Positions 10,226-22,100 of a stretch of DNA of 64,000 nucleotides are shown here, piece after piece. The position numbers and the translations under genes were made by a program. The notes beneath the pieces are model-generated. The model made no database searches and was not told the DNA's origin. It was given only the letters and a program-made list of their open reading frames with translations. The stretch is from Podospora comata. Its lineage: Eukaryota > Ascomycota > Sordariomycetes > Sordariales > Podosporaceae. How positions within the stretch are numbered: position 1 is the first letter of the stretch; each line of letters opens with the position of its first letter. Location: assembly GCA_017354895.1 (NCBI GenBank), contig CP071493.1, positions 7,130,001-7,194,000 on the forward strand. Direction: 5' to 3'.

Positions 10226-11140
10226 ATGGAAGGTCCGAGACACAACACCGCCAACAAACGTGTTCTACTTGCCAAACTCTTGGCAGTCATCACCAAGCAC
10301 AGCCATTGGCAGCGAACTTGGTCTGATCATTGCTATGTTGAGGCTCAACTTCGCCAGCACACCAACCGTATTTTCGATGGCCTTGACCTACGTCTCCCTC
10401 TGATGGAAAGTCGCCCTTCTACAGAGCCAGCCGCCCCAGTGTCCCCAAACCTCATTGATCCCTGCTTTGTTCCCCTGCCATTGGACACAGAGAGAGAGGC
10501 AATCATCACGAACCCCTTCGCCATGCTTATGACACCGCCTCTGACCCCGCCAGGGTCGACGATCAGCTGGGATGTCATGAGCAACCCCTTCGCAGGCTTG
10601 CGGTCTTTCAGTGGCATGAGCGAAGCTGAATCTGTTGCCGATGCAGCCACCAAAAAACACACCTGCTTTCCCATGGACCTAGAAAGACCATACGACCAAG
10701 CCTTCTATCCAGAGCTACCTCTCGGGGGGCCGCCTGATCAGATTCGGCACCCCGAGCTGGATCCTGACGAAGAGCAAAACCTTCAAGCCGCGCATGATGA
10801 CGACAAAGTTTGGCAACTTCAGATGCAGTTCGTGTTCAGAGGCGAAGTGATCGAGGTATGGAGGTGGCTCGAACAACGCAGCCGTTTTCTACCTCCGTCT
10901 CATATCTCCCTCCAGTTGCAGCTGGCCGTCATCAAAAGTCTTGAGGACTACCTTGTTCCGCCCATTGCCTCTCAGCTAATGGATGCTGAGGCGGAAGCAA
11001 ACGACAATCTTGCCTTGATGACGAAGGAGATCGCTGGCCTAGAGTTATCTATCGACAGAATGTCTCGTGTCTTGGATGAGCTGGAGCGGGAGGATCGGGA
11101 CCCCTTTACTGAGCCCATTAGCTTTGTTCTGTTTGACTAG
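10226..11140 (+). CDS. Orphan intronless protein, 304 aa
   Basis: I do not recognise this gene. The frame is open from 10085, but the TATA box at 10114 and the ATG context caacATGg support a start at 10226. The protein begins MEGPRHNTANKRVLLAKLL. It has a basic N-terminal part, a proline-rich middle (LMTPPLTPPGSTISWD) with two NPF tripeptides (TNPFAML, SNPFAGL), an acidic linker (PDEEQNLQAAHDDDK), and a helical C-terminal half around EVIEVWRWLEQRSRF and SIDRMSRVLDELEREDRDPF. NPF motifs can bind EH domains, but two copies may be chance. There is no signal peptide or membrane span. It sits in the orphan block, on the same strand as the genes at 5382 and 12250. Confidence 0.55.
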   Translation: MEGPRHNTANKRVLLAKLLAVITKHSHWQRTWSDHCYVEAQLRQHTNRIFDGLDLRLPLMESRPSTEPAAPVSPNLIDPCFVPLPLDTEREAIITNPFAMLMTPPLTPPGSTISWDVMSNPFAGLRSFSGMSEAESVADAATKKHTCFPMDLERPYDQAFYPELPLGGPPDQIRHPELDPDEEQNLQAAHDDDKVWQLQMQFVFRGEVIEVWRWLEQRSRFLPPSHISLQLQLAVIKSLEDYLVPPIASQLMDAEAEANDNLALMTKEIAGLELSIDRMSRVLDELEREDRDPFTEPISFVLFD

Positions 11141-12110
11141 ACGAGGCCGGATGGGGTCGGGTCGCTGTAACTTTTCGTGTTTCTTCCTGTACATCGATTC
11201 AGTACCGTTTCTGTCACACAAAGCCGCCAAACAAATTGGTGGGAGGAGTTACTTGGGTGAATACATACTAGCGCGAATACAGATTGTCGATCTCCGCGGC
11301 GACTCGATGTTCAAGATGAATCGCTCTCCCCCCCCAGATGACAACCTAGCATCCTCCTGTTTCTTGCTATCCTCTCTGGGCTTCTGCGACCACACCGGAG
11401 CTGTCGACCACTGCCATCTCATGGCTGCCTTGGCTGTCACCTGCCAGACACCAGTAGCCGATGACCCGGGGCCATGAACGCGGGACATGCGGCCGTTAAC
11501 TGGAAAGGGAAGGCACCGTTGTCTCTCGGGGTTGTTGCGTGCCGTCCGGGGAAACAAGCTTTCGGTTACTGTTTCTGATCGGAACGGCTCGAACGATGGG
11601 AGGGGCTGGAAGCCAGACTCGCCCCCTGGATGCTGCTGCGGTAGCATTCAGAGCCCACTACGAGCTGCATGGCTGCGTGTTTGGCACAGTGCGCGCTAGG
11701 TATGAGCCCCTACTCCGCACCTTTGATGTTCAGGTTGACATGGATCAGGACCTGAGAAATAGAGACTCACCGAGCTAGACTGTGATATCTCGGGACCGAT
11801 GAGGGGATTCTCAGACCATCCTGAGGTCATCGAGCTTTGGTATTAGCGGGGTCAGCGACGTGTAGTCCAAACCGAGACCGTATCCTCGGTCTTGAGAATA
11901 GCGAGGCAACGCTCAAACTCACAAGGCTGTCCTGGTCAGAGTGTGACTCCCAGGGAGGAGCTTAGGCGGAAGCTCTCTTGTGAGCTTCAGCAAGCAAGTC
12001 TCCCGCCCATGGAAGAACAGCTGGGAGAAGTGCCTTGGGAAATCCAGGGAGCTCAAGGACATGTCAGAGGCAACATCTAAGTCTACTCGTTCGACTTCTC
12101 CGCAGCTATC
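11141..12110. other. Intergenic stretch, no gene seen
   Basis: About 1 kb between two orphan genes. Overlapping short ORFs occur on both strands (for example 11249-11647 minus) without conserved motifs or a convincing start. Confidence 0.45.
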
Positions 12111-12117
12111 TATATAT
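12111..12117 (+). promoter_or_regulatory. TATA box of the 12250 gene
   Basis: TATATAT sits 139 bp upstream of the ATG at 12250 and is followed by a CA-rich leader. It supports choosing 12250 over the longer upstream reading. Confidence 0.45.
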
Positions 12118-12249
12118 TCTGCACGACTTCCCACTCATGGCAACACTGACTCCCCAGATACCACAGGCTTCTACCTCAACCTTCCACACACTACTACCAT
12201 TGTACAACCACAGACAAACTCAACACGACCCCTCACCTCGACACTCAAC

Positions 12250-12933
12250 ATGTTCCGTACCCTTCAGAAGATCTGCCAGGCCACCAAAGACCATTTCCGC
12301 AAGTACCGCCAGCATCTCGACCTTGGTCGTCCGGTGCAAAAACCTCCCCCCCGCGCCATCCTTAGTGGCCCCCAGCTCGATCGGATCAAGGCTCTGATTG
12401 AGAGGGGCAACATCCAAGCTAACGCCCTCAACATCCGCGCCCGTACCCTCATCGACCTTTCCCATGCTTACCGCCGCGAGAAAGCCCGCTTGACGGCTGA
12501 GATGGAACGCCAGGTTCGCCAGATTAATCACCAGTTCTCCTTGGCTGATCTCAACCACATCATTGCCCTCTACCCAGAGGACGACTCGACCCGCGCCGCC
12601 GCGGTTGAGTTCCACGACGTCCTCGAGTGGCTCAACAGTAACGAACGCGCTATGCGTCAAGGCCCTGCCGTCTCTGACGCAGCCTACCATATGGCCACCT
12701 GGAACCACAACGCCCATCTCGCCGGGTTCCCCGATATGTACCCCAACTCTCTCACCATCGAGCAACTCGAGGTGGAGGCTGCCAAGGTCGAGGCAACGCT
12801 TGAGGCGGTCGAGAACAAAGTGTGGTTGATGCGCCGCGAGCTGGACAGGATCGTGGCAGTGGCTAGGTTGGTGAACGGCCTTGGTGGAAGATGGGACCCC
12901 TTTGCCCATATGCTCAAGAAAGAGTTGTACTGA
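12250..12933 (+). CDS. Orphan coiled-coil protein, 227 aa
   Basis: I do not recognise this gene. The frame is open from 11980, but a TATA-like site at 12111 and the ATG context caacATGt favour the start MFRTLQKICQATKDHFRKYR at 12250. The protein is almost entirely helical: a long amphipathic segment (RIKALIERGNIQANALNIRA through RREKARLTAEMERQVRQIN) and a second one near the C-terminus (IEQLEVEAAKVEATLEAVE through RRELDRIVAVARL). It ends WDPFAHMLKKELY. There is no signal peptide, membrane span or cysteine cluster. The intronless structure and short leader match the neighbouring orphan gene at 10226, although their sequences do not clearly align. Confidence 0.6.
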   Translation: MFRTLQKICQATKDHFRKYRQHLDLGRPVQKPPPRAILSGPQLDRIKALIERGNIQANALNIRARTLIDLSHAYRREKARLTAEMERQVRQINHQFSLADLNHIIALYPEDDSTRAAAVEFHDVLEWLNSNERAMRQGPAVSDAAYHMATWNHNAHLAGFPDMYPNSLTIEQLEVEAAKVEATLEAVENKVWLMRRELDRIVAVARLVNGLGGRWDPFAHMLKKELY

Positions 12934-14847
12934 CTTTTTCCGGAGCGTCGTGGGGCTTTATGATCTGAGCTCTCCTGGGGCATCATGGAACAAACTCCAC
13001 CCTTCCCTTTGTTTGCAGTTTTGCTCGGATACACGCTGGTTTTGTTCAAGCAACGTTGGAATTTTGCAATTGCCATGGTTTCTTGTGGTCAAAGAGTTCT
13101 TTTAGGGACACACCTGGCCTTGACTTTGACTTTGAGACCTCGCCTCTACTCGCTGGTATGACCGGCGATTAATGATCGGGAATGACACGGATGGGAAGGG
13201 GTTGAGAGGAAAACGGAAAAGGCATCAAAATATTGGTTTGGATTTCATTGCTTTTCATGGCTTTTTAATTACAGCACAGATTGACAGCAATATCAAAAAC
13301 ACTTTGCTTTGGACTTTTGCTCCCTCTCATGATATGTCGTTGTTTCCGCTGGCCCCGGCTCCGAGCCCCAAAGCCTCGAGCCATCCGATCTCACCGGTGG
13401 AAAGCGGGTGGCAAAGGACACCATCCCATCCGCCTCGCTACAAAATCACACCGAGCCAAGCTAATTCCCTCTTGGGGGCTGCCAGGTGTACATCTCCTCG
13501 TCTTGACCCGAGCAGCCTCTTCTCCTCTGTTTGGAGTTGCGTAGCCAGCCTACCGGCCGTCATGCTCACCCTCATATCAACCCATTCGGCCCGTATAAGC
13601 TGCTGCAAGACCGTCGGGCAGCTCGGGTATCTCACTGTTTACCTCTTTCTGTCTAGTATGCTACCTTTGGTCAAGTTTCATGTCTGGGCCTCCAATGCTA
13701 GAGGAGGCAAATCGCTGTCAGAGTGGAGGGGGTGTGGATGTGGGCGTGGAGATGGGCGTGGCATTTCCATTGCTTCCATGCTTTGCCTGCATGGGATACG
13801 TCTGTCCTGCTCCCCATGTCTCCACGTCTTGTCTCTCTGGTTCCTTCCTGGCCTGAATCTGAACTCCCAGCTTGCATCAGACCGCTCCTGGCCTGCCATT
13901 TTTATCTATTTATTTATTATTTATTTATTTTTTATTTTTTATTTTTTATTTTTTGTTTTTTATTTTTTATTTTTTATTTGTTTATTTTCTATTTAATTTT
14001 TTTCCCATGCTTCCCCTGACAGATTAGGCATAGCACCCAAAGAAGCCCGAATACCTACGGCCGGATGGACATTCACTGCATGAAATCGCGCCGGACGGGG
14101 GAATAAATCGAGCGGCGCCCCTTCCCTCGCCATGCAGCAGCCCACGCATTCCAGCCAGGTTTCCAGGTGGCGATGCAATTCTCAAGCTTTTCGCATGTAC
14201 ATGATTACATCGGGGGGAAAGAGGGGGTGGAGGTCATGCTCTGTCTCAGAATAATTGTAGGGCGCCGCGGAGGGGCAGGGGACAGGGGATGAGAGGAGGG
14301 GAAAAGGTTGACGCCACAGGACCGCATTTGATGCCAGGCATGTGATTTGGGGAGGGGGGAGACGTGTGAGTGGGGAGGGGAGCTGTTTTTTGTGGAATTG
14401 TGCTGATGGGATGGAGTGGCATAGCATAATTTGTGCCTGCTGCTGGGTGAAGTGAATCAGGGGTTCAGGGGGTGCCAAGACTTGAGGTCTTAGATGAAGC
14501 CATCACGAGATGTCATAATAACGGCAGCATGACAGGCGCTCACCTCCTCAAGATCTAGAGCACACGGAAGAATTGGGACCGAGGCCTTGAAAAACAGCTG
14601 TAGCAAACGAATGTTCATGGGCAATTGATGCCATGTTGCCTGCCTTGCACCTTGCCAGCTCCAGGCAGGACAACCTCGGGCGAGGTTGAGTAACAACCAT
14701 CGTACTCCAAATACCGATCAGCTCCTTCCCTTTCTCATATGTGCTCATCATCCTCATCATGTGCCCATCGTCCCCATTTGTGCTCACCACGCCACCTTCG
14801 CCTCTGTTCTCAACTCGCACCCACACAGACAATGGTTATCAGTCCCT
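12934..14847. other. Gene-free stretch
   Basis: 1.9 kb between the 3' ends of the orphan gene at 12250 (+) and the symporter (-). A long plus-strand ORF (13172-13996) runs into the T-rich tract and encodes a Phe/Tyr/Leu run at its end; I do not accept it. Nothing else is recognised. Confidence 0.5.
13904..14003. repeat. T/A-rich simple repeat
   Basis: About 100 bp of TTTAT and TTTTTA units with a few G or C interruptions. Confidence 0.85.
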
Positions 14848-17416
14848 TTAAAAGAACTTGCCCTTCGTCTTCGCAATGCCTGGCGCATCCGAAGAATCAT
14901 CAGCAATGGCCTCATCCCTCAACACACCACTATCAACATGCTGAGTATCGCCAACAAGCTGCTGCTGGCCACCATCCACCACAAACGGCTTGTCCAACGC
15001 ATCAAACCTAACCCCCTTTCTCTTCGCACTGAAGTACTGGATGCTCAATCTCAGCCCCAGCGCCCCAAAGCCCCAGAGAATACCTCCAACAGGGGCAGCA
15101 ACAAAAGCCCCAAAGCATCCCCAATCACCGGTAAACAGACCCTGCTGCAACAGCAACAGTTCGGCACCCTTCTGCGCGTCCTGGTAGTACACCAGCCCGA
15201 AAAGGAAAACAGTGAACAAGCCTCCCAATCCGCCAACAACCACCTCGAACCCTCTCCAGAAGTAAAACTTCTCCGACAAGCCCAGGCACAAGACCGGGAT
15301 TGTCGCCGCAGAGACAAGATCCGTGATGAGGTAAATCTGCAGAATCGACGGCGCCCTGATGGCAATAACCACGACCGGCACCATGATCACCACCACACCG
15401 GCCCTGATCCACCAAATATTCAGCCTGTTCCTGAACAAATCGTTGCTCGCCGACGTGACCATTGCAGTCTGGAAAGAGTCAAAGGCAGCAGTACTCAGCG
15501 TGACAGACATGACAATGACGATCCCCACCACCCAGTTGGGAAGCTGCTGTAGCAGCGCAAAAAACGCAATGCCGCCGTCGACTGGGTTCTCGAGGTCATC
15601 GCCGGGGACCAGGCCAGCCCAGACGGCGACCAGGCCAGTGCAGCCGACTAGCACGAAGATGACGAGGATAGCGACGACGGCAAGGGAGATGCCCGTCCAG
15701 AGATCACGGTCGGTTTTGGAGGCGAAGGTGCGGAGCCAGAAGTGGGACTATGGTAGAAGGATCAGATGAAGTTAGCCATTGTTCGCTGATGTCGCTGAAG
15801 ACCCAAGAAGTGCCAAGATGTATGGTTGTTCACTGAGCGGTCCTTCCATGATCTTGACCCGTTCTTTTACTGGTGAATTGGCATTCTGAAACAAACAGTG
15901 GAACAACGAAGAGACGGCAGCCAAAGGACAGATGCGACTGATGCACCTACCAGGAAGAAGCTATTGGTCAACAGAGCAACAGGCAGGATATACACCAGCT
16001 GCCACCCCAAGAGATTGCCCTTGAGCAGCCCAGACTCTTCAATCAGGCTTGTGTCAATCTTGGTCTCGACACCGATGGAGATGGTCGCAATAATAACCAA
16101 GGCCATGACCATGGTTCCCTGGATGTTGTCGGTGAAGAACGAGATCTTGAAGCCGCCCAGCGCTACACACCACCATATCGTCAGCCAGTGCATCTTCCTT
16201 TCGTCGGCACCAACACTTACAGGTGTAGATGGTGGTGATGATGCACTCCACAATCAAGACCGGCAACCCATCAATCCCCGCCAGCATATTCACCACCTGT
16301 CCCACAGCGCTCAACTCCGAAACCATGTACAGGAACAGCGTTACCAGCGTCATAAAACTCAGGAACAACGCCGCCGCATCTCCGTACCGCTGCCTCGTCC
16401 ACTCCGTCAAGACGAATCCCTGCGGGCACTTCTTCCTGATGATCGGGCCGAGCCACGCAAAGGCAAACAGAGGCAGCGCAGAGCTTAGAGCGTAGACAAT
16501 AACACCTTGGACGCCGGAAATAGTCGCCAGTTGAGGGTAGGCAAAGAGAATGGCCGAACCGAGAGCTACACACCTTTGTTTTAGCACAACGCAGCAGGGG
16601 TGATGGGGAGGAAGGAAGGGTAGAAATTTTGGATAGCGGCAGCACGTTCCCCACGCAAGCATTATCTTGATCGAGTTATTACGGTACAATCTCAGCTTCG
16701 TCTTTCATCGCACCATCGCCCCGTTGAAGGGGAATGGCACAAGGTCCAACTCGGCGCCCGTAGTGAGCCGCAGTCCTTTCTTACTTCCTGATCTCCATGA
16801 CTTGGCACTAATTAGGGGGAAGACTCCCCCAGGGCAACCATTTGCCAAGAGAAAAGGAGTGGCAAGAAAGAACTTGGTGAGTTTGGGTTTTTTTGAACGA
16901 ACCTAATCAGCTGCCTCCGAGGGCTTGTGATGCTGTGTGTCGACCTCATTATGTCCCCCAGGATTGCCGTATTCGCTTGCTGCGGCGTTGTATTTCTGAG
17001 GCTGTCGTCTCAATGATGCTGGATTCGTGTTTTTGGCTGCCGCTGCCATTCTTCTCTTTCTGTTCCTGCTTGTCCGCTGTTCACTCACCAGAAGCGATAA
17101 AGTTCAAGGCGAGCGGGACGGCTGCTGAAATGTTAGTCTCCAACCTCACTGTGACTTCAAACAGGGCGACAGAGAAAAGAATGAAAAGCGGAAAGAAAGA
17201 AAAACTCTACCAGTCTGCGTCCGGCTGCCGGCCAAGAATTCGCCCTTGGACTGGTTTCTGAATGTCCAGGCGACGCCTGTGCCGATGATACTGATGGACT
17301 GTCAGTTTTTGACTGTACGGTGCGTGACGGCTTGGGCGACTAAGAAGAACGGACAGGAAAAGCCCATATGTCACATAGACAAGGGCGTGAGACGCCTCCC
17401 AGGATGGCTGTCCCAT
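14848..17416 (-). CDS. SSS-family sodium/solute symporter (urea/proline-transporter-like)
   Basis: This is a plasma-membrane solute symporter of the sodium:solute symporter family, in the fungal group usually annotated as urea/proline transporters; the substrate is not shown. Six minus-strand exons were built by frame: 17416-17355, 17290-17211, 17124-17089, 16565-16221, 16162-15951 and 15747-14848. They total 1635 nt, or 544 aa. Exon 1 starts MGQPSWEASHALVYVTYGLF. Exon 2 gives GTGVAWTFRNQSKGEFLAG. Later exons give YPQLATISGVQGVIVYALSS and GPIIRKKCPQGFVLTEWT, then ALGGFKISFFTDNIQGTMV-type family sequence. Many hydrophobic segments fit a 13-15 span transporter. The cytosolic tail is acidic. Introns are 64, 86, 523, 58 and 203 nt; the 523-nt one is exceptional. 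The acceptor of intron 2 is CAGCAG, so one Ala may be optional. The first intron has donor GTCCGT, which makes exon 1 the least certain. Confidence 0.8.
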
Positions 17417-18039
17417 GGTGATGGTGGAGGTGATGCTATGATCTTGTTCTCGAGATGGGGGTGTCGTGGATGAAGTGGCGAGGAAAGGTTACCCTTTCGT
17501 CTGTCCGGTATCAAAGTCAATTTCAACTGTCCGCGCGGAACACTGACTGAGGATCTCTCTTATACATACTGTCTTGATGGAGCAAGAGATGAAAACTCCC
17601 CAAGCTCCTCGTGATGTGAAAAACCCCACGCTTTTAGCAGAGACTATTGCTTCCTCACAGCGCCGGTGCCGGTGTTCAATTCTGCCAGCCTTTCCACAGT
17701 CGGATTGGTTTCGTGTGTCAACAAGCTCCAAGCCACTTGGTTCCATCTTCTCCTCGGGAAAGAATGGCCCTCTCAACTTTTTCTCCCATCCCCGGTTCGC
17801 CGGTTCGTGGGGGTCTTCCCGCCATCTTTTCCAAGTGTCTCTAACACTTGTCAGTGCATATTCACATGCTAATCTGTTAGCAGAGCAACGCAGTAGGTAA
17901 TCGCGAAGTGATGCCAAGCCTGCAACCCGCCAGCCCCACTGCGGCGCCCAGGCTTGTCACACCTGCAAGCGAACATGCTTGACAGCTGAGAGCCGGGAAA
18001 TCCCTTCGGTAGCCGAGCAAATCAACGAGCATCTGTAGC
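17417..18039. other. Upstream region of the symporter gene
   Basis: About 620 bp of promoter-side sequence for the minus-strand symporter, of normal composition. No coding signal is accepted. It ends where the AT-rich satellite begins. Confidence 0.45.
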
Positions 18040-18850
18040 ATAGCAACAATGCTCGTAAATATCGCAAAAATTGTCAGAAGTTATGCAAGTATTATACCAA
18101 TATTTTACATAGTAAATTATATTAGATACAAATATACAAATATTCACTACACAAAGATAAAATCGTCCAAACATGATGAAAGTATTATTTTTATGCGCAG
18201 TCAAAGTCCTTTACACATCGTGCCAGCAGTATGCAAAATCACAATGTAGTGTCCCCAACTATCAAAAAGAATCGTCCAAGCATATTTCTATAATTACAAA
18301 AGTAGTGCTCCTAAATATTACCAGTCCATTTATAAACACTATAACTTTATCCAAATATTAAATCAGCAGGCTTTACAAATGCTATTAAAATTATCCAAAT
18401 CTCAAATCTAAAACAAATTTTTTTTTTAAAAAAAAAAGCACCCCTGTTAAAATCGTCCCAAGCACATTTTTATAATCACAAAAGCAGCGATCTTACATAT
18501 CACAAAATCCGTTCACAAACACCATAATTTCGTCCAAGCATTAAAACTAGCAACTGTTTACAAACACACATAAATTTTCGTCCAAATTTTGAAATCGGCA
18601 TTGTTCACAAACAGCTACTAAAACCGTACAAGGATATCTTTATAATCGCTAAAGTTGCGCTTCCAAGCTCAACAAAGTACTTGTTTCCAAACACGCATAA
18701 TTTCGTCCAAAATATCACATCATATCAGAACAGTGTTCACAAGCGCCATATAAATCCCGTCCAAGCACATCCCTATCATCACAAATATAAACATCACCAA
18801 TTTTCACTACACACAAAGTTTTAGTTTTTTTTTTAAAAAAAATAAAAATT
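18040..18850. repeat. AT-rich degenerate tandem repeat (satellite-like)
   Basis: About 800 bp are built from imperfect repeats around the words TTCACAAACACCATAATTTC and CGTCCAAGCA. The CGTCCAA word or a close variant recurs about every 45-105 bp (near 18164, 18270, 18452, 18528, 18580, 18704 and 18758). A poly-A/T run interrupts near 18418-18438 and another ends the block near 18830. Composition is sharply more AT-rich than the flanks. This looks like an old satellite or minisatellite that has diverged, possibly through repeat-induced point mutation. Confidence 0.7.
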
Positions 18851-19140
18851 AAAAATAAATAAAAACAACGCAAAGTTTCCATTTAGTGATAGGGCAGCAA
18901 TTTGCCACAAGGCAATGCCCTAAGAATATCTCCGTTTTTTTCTCCCTAATTCCTCTTAGATCCCCCTCTCACCAGCAACGGAAAGCTTCAGCCCACCAAG
19001 CAAACTTCCCGACCAAGCTATCCCAGACAAAAAGGATATTAAAAAGAAACCCCGCCGAACCGATTCACCCAGGGTATCCATATGACGCCGAGAGAAACCA
19101 AATTGAGCGAAGGGGAGAGAGAAGGTGGGAGTGGACGAGA

Positions 19141-22100
19141 TTACTCCTCCACGATGTCGGCGTCCGCCGGCTGGTAAAAGTACCGAGTGTGATTTCGGCG
19201 AGGCTGGGCACAGCTCCGGTCGGGAGCGCGCCGCTGGGTCGGCGCGAAGGCCGGGTTGGGGTTGTACGCCTGGTGATGGCGGGTTGGGGTGTTGTTGGTG
19301 ATGACCGGCCAAGCGCTCATCATGCCAGGAGGGGTGTGTCCCGGGGGGTGGACCGGAAAGCTCTGGGCAAAGCTGGGCGACACAGTCGCCGGGTGGACAG
19401 GCATGCCGCTCATGCCAACCGCAGCGCCATCGCCGGGGATGTACGGCATTGGGGGCATGGCGGGGCCCGCGTAGCGCTGGTAGTGCTGGGGCTCGTGGTG
19501 GTGGATGGGCATCTGGTGGCCCTGGTAGCCCTGGTGGCCCTGGTTGTATCCAGAAGGGCTGTTGTTGTTATAGCTGGCCAAAGCATTGGCTGTGCTGTTG
19601 GGGCCATTGTAGATCTGGCCCGTGAAATTACCACGACGAATCGCGACTTGGTCGTCGTGGTGAGGCTGAGTCTTGTTGACCTCAGTTAGCTCATTCTTGC
19701 CGATGTAGCGGGTCGCAAGGCGGGTCTTGGCTACCTTTGACTGCTTGCGCTGAACAGTCAAATGCTGGCCACGGAGGATCATGCCATCACAGTTGTTGAT
19801 GGCATAAGTCGGCGTCTCCATCTTGTCGAACTCGACAAAGCAAAACTGGCGAGCAAGAGCACCTTGATTCACAGTCAGTTTGATGTTCAAGAGCAACTCG
19901 ATATGATGGACTCACCTTCTTGGTTATGGCGCTGCACCATGTTCACCTTGATGACCTCGCCAACATCGGAAAAGATCTCAAACATCTCCTCCTCGGTGGC
20001 GTCAAGAGGAAGGCCGCCAACGTAGATGGAGCGGCGATCAAGATCGTACTGACGGAGAAATTCTGTGTCACGATCAATGTTGCTCCTGGCAGCACGCTTG
20101 CGGACATCGAACATGTCGATGTAGTAGTCAGGGAACAGGGCAACGGCCTTGTGAGTCGTCGTCAGTAAGTAAAGTAAAATCCTGGATGGACAGTCAAAGA
20201 ACAGGCCTACCATGCTGAATGTTTTCTTCGAGTTGAAGCTGGAGTACTCAACCAAAACGGAAGAGGGCAAATCCATGCGCTCGCAAGTGTCGTCATCAAC
20301 AACCTCAATGCTGCTGACCGTTCCGAAAGTCTCCATGATCTTGCGAGCCTCATCAATCAGGATCTCGCTGCAGTCGCGCTTGTAAATGATGAAAGATCCT
20401 TTTGACCCTCAGGTCAGCAATCACGATCAACTCCTTGCCCAACGGGATCGGAACTTACGGTTGGACTTGACCATCTCAGTGCGGCAGGGGCGGCCAAAAA
20501 TGGGGACGCCGCGACCTCTCTCGATCGCATCCTTGGCCTCCTCCTCCGTCGTGTATTGGACGAAAGCAAACGGCAAGTTGTTGTGATCACGGCGGATCTT
20601 GACAAACACAGTGCCAAAGCGACTGAAGGCGCGCGTAACAGCGGCCTCAAGAGCGACATCGTCGCGGGGCTCAGCCAGACTGCAAACCCATCAACGTCAG
20701 AAAAGATGTCCAGATTGCAATGTGCTGAAGTTGGGGTGCGCAGAACCTACTTGGCGACGAAGACACACGCGGTGGACGGGTAGACGTCCTGGGGGTCAAT
20801 CTCAGCGCTGTTGCCAGAATCGCTGACAGACATGGCCCAGGAAACAGAGCGAGAGGCAGAGAGGGATCCAACAGAGTCGCCAGCGACCTCGACAGCCCAG
20901 GAGACTGAACGGCGATCGGTGGGAGAGGTCGAGACAGTGGCCTCGGCGGCAGCAGACCTGGTGGAGGTCCCAAGGACCTCGTCATCCTCCTTCAAGGCGG
21001 CGGACGGACTACATATTGGTGACAGGTGTTAGTCCATTGCGCTGGTTGTTTTTGGGAGAGGAAGAGGAGGGTGAGCTGTGGGGAAGGGGTAAATAAATAG
21101 AGGGAAGACCCCTTTTTTTTCTCCGCAACTCTGATCTCATCATCGGTTACGCACACCTCTCAAAGAAAGGTTAAACCAAACCGGTGCAGGAGATGAGATG
21201 GAAAGTCGGACAGAGATCCAAGGAAATGAAGGTGTAGCAACGGGAAGTGCGAGGGACTTCGAAACGGCATTTGAAACCATTATGTTTCTCGCTGGCTCAG
21301 GACTCCTGAAGAAAACCAAGTAATTTCCTGCGGAATCTATTCTGGAAATCCCAAAGGATTCAGAGGCATAAACCTGGGCTATTAAAAAGCCCGGCTCTAA
21401 GCCTGCTATGGAGAGGGAAATGCACCAATGTTTGGAAAGACAGATATAACTGATGACAAAGACCAGAAACACCCTACTATCTCTCTCACCAAGAGTATGT
21501 GTGGGATGGGAAGGTAGTGATACTGCTGTTGGGAGTTTCGTTTAATAATCCCGCCCATTTTATTTACCAAATAACCGAGTAAACATCGGTAACTCGGCAA
21601 ACAGGATGGCGGAATCATCTTACAAAACCCAACTAGTGATTGCTCGAAGGGCAAGACTCACTTGGGCCTGCTGAAAGAGCGAGAAGAGTGGGTCTGGAGA
21701 TGGGATGGAAGAAGGCGAAGACTTACACAATGGGAGAGCCCGACTCGGCGGCATCATCGTTGGCCTCGACCTTGCAAGCAGCACTGGAAGATGTCAGTAC
21801 ACTGACCAACAAAACAACAAAACAAGGAAGAAAGGAAGACTTCACTCGACATGTCGCCAACACAGCCGATGTCCAATGTGCGAAGGGTATGAGGTGCGAG
21901 GAACGGAAGGAAGACGTTGACGATGCCAGGCCCACAGATCCGGAAAGAGTACCCGACTGCGAGGCCCACCAACGCCAAGGCCGAACTTGAAGGGGTGAAA
22001 AGGGGAATAAAACGCCGAGACTGAGAGGGCAATTCCAAGCGGACAAGATCGAAAACGTACAGGGAGGCAGCGAGCGACTCCATGGCGGGAGAGGAGGCGG

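Noticed and set aside
10226-12933. The orphan genes at 10226 and 12250 as paralogues
   Set aside because: Both end with a helical segment and a DPF tripeptide, but no further alignment can be made by eye, so I do not claim homology.
13172-13996. 274-aa plus-strand ORF
   Set aside because: It ends in a Phe/Tyr/Leu run coded by the T/A repeat, has no motif, and its composition does not look like protein.
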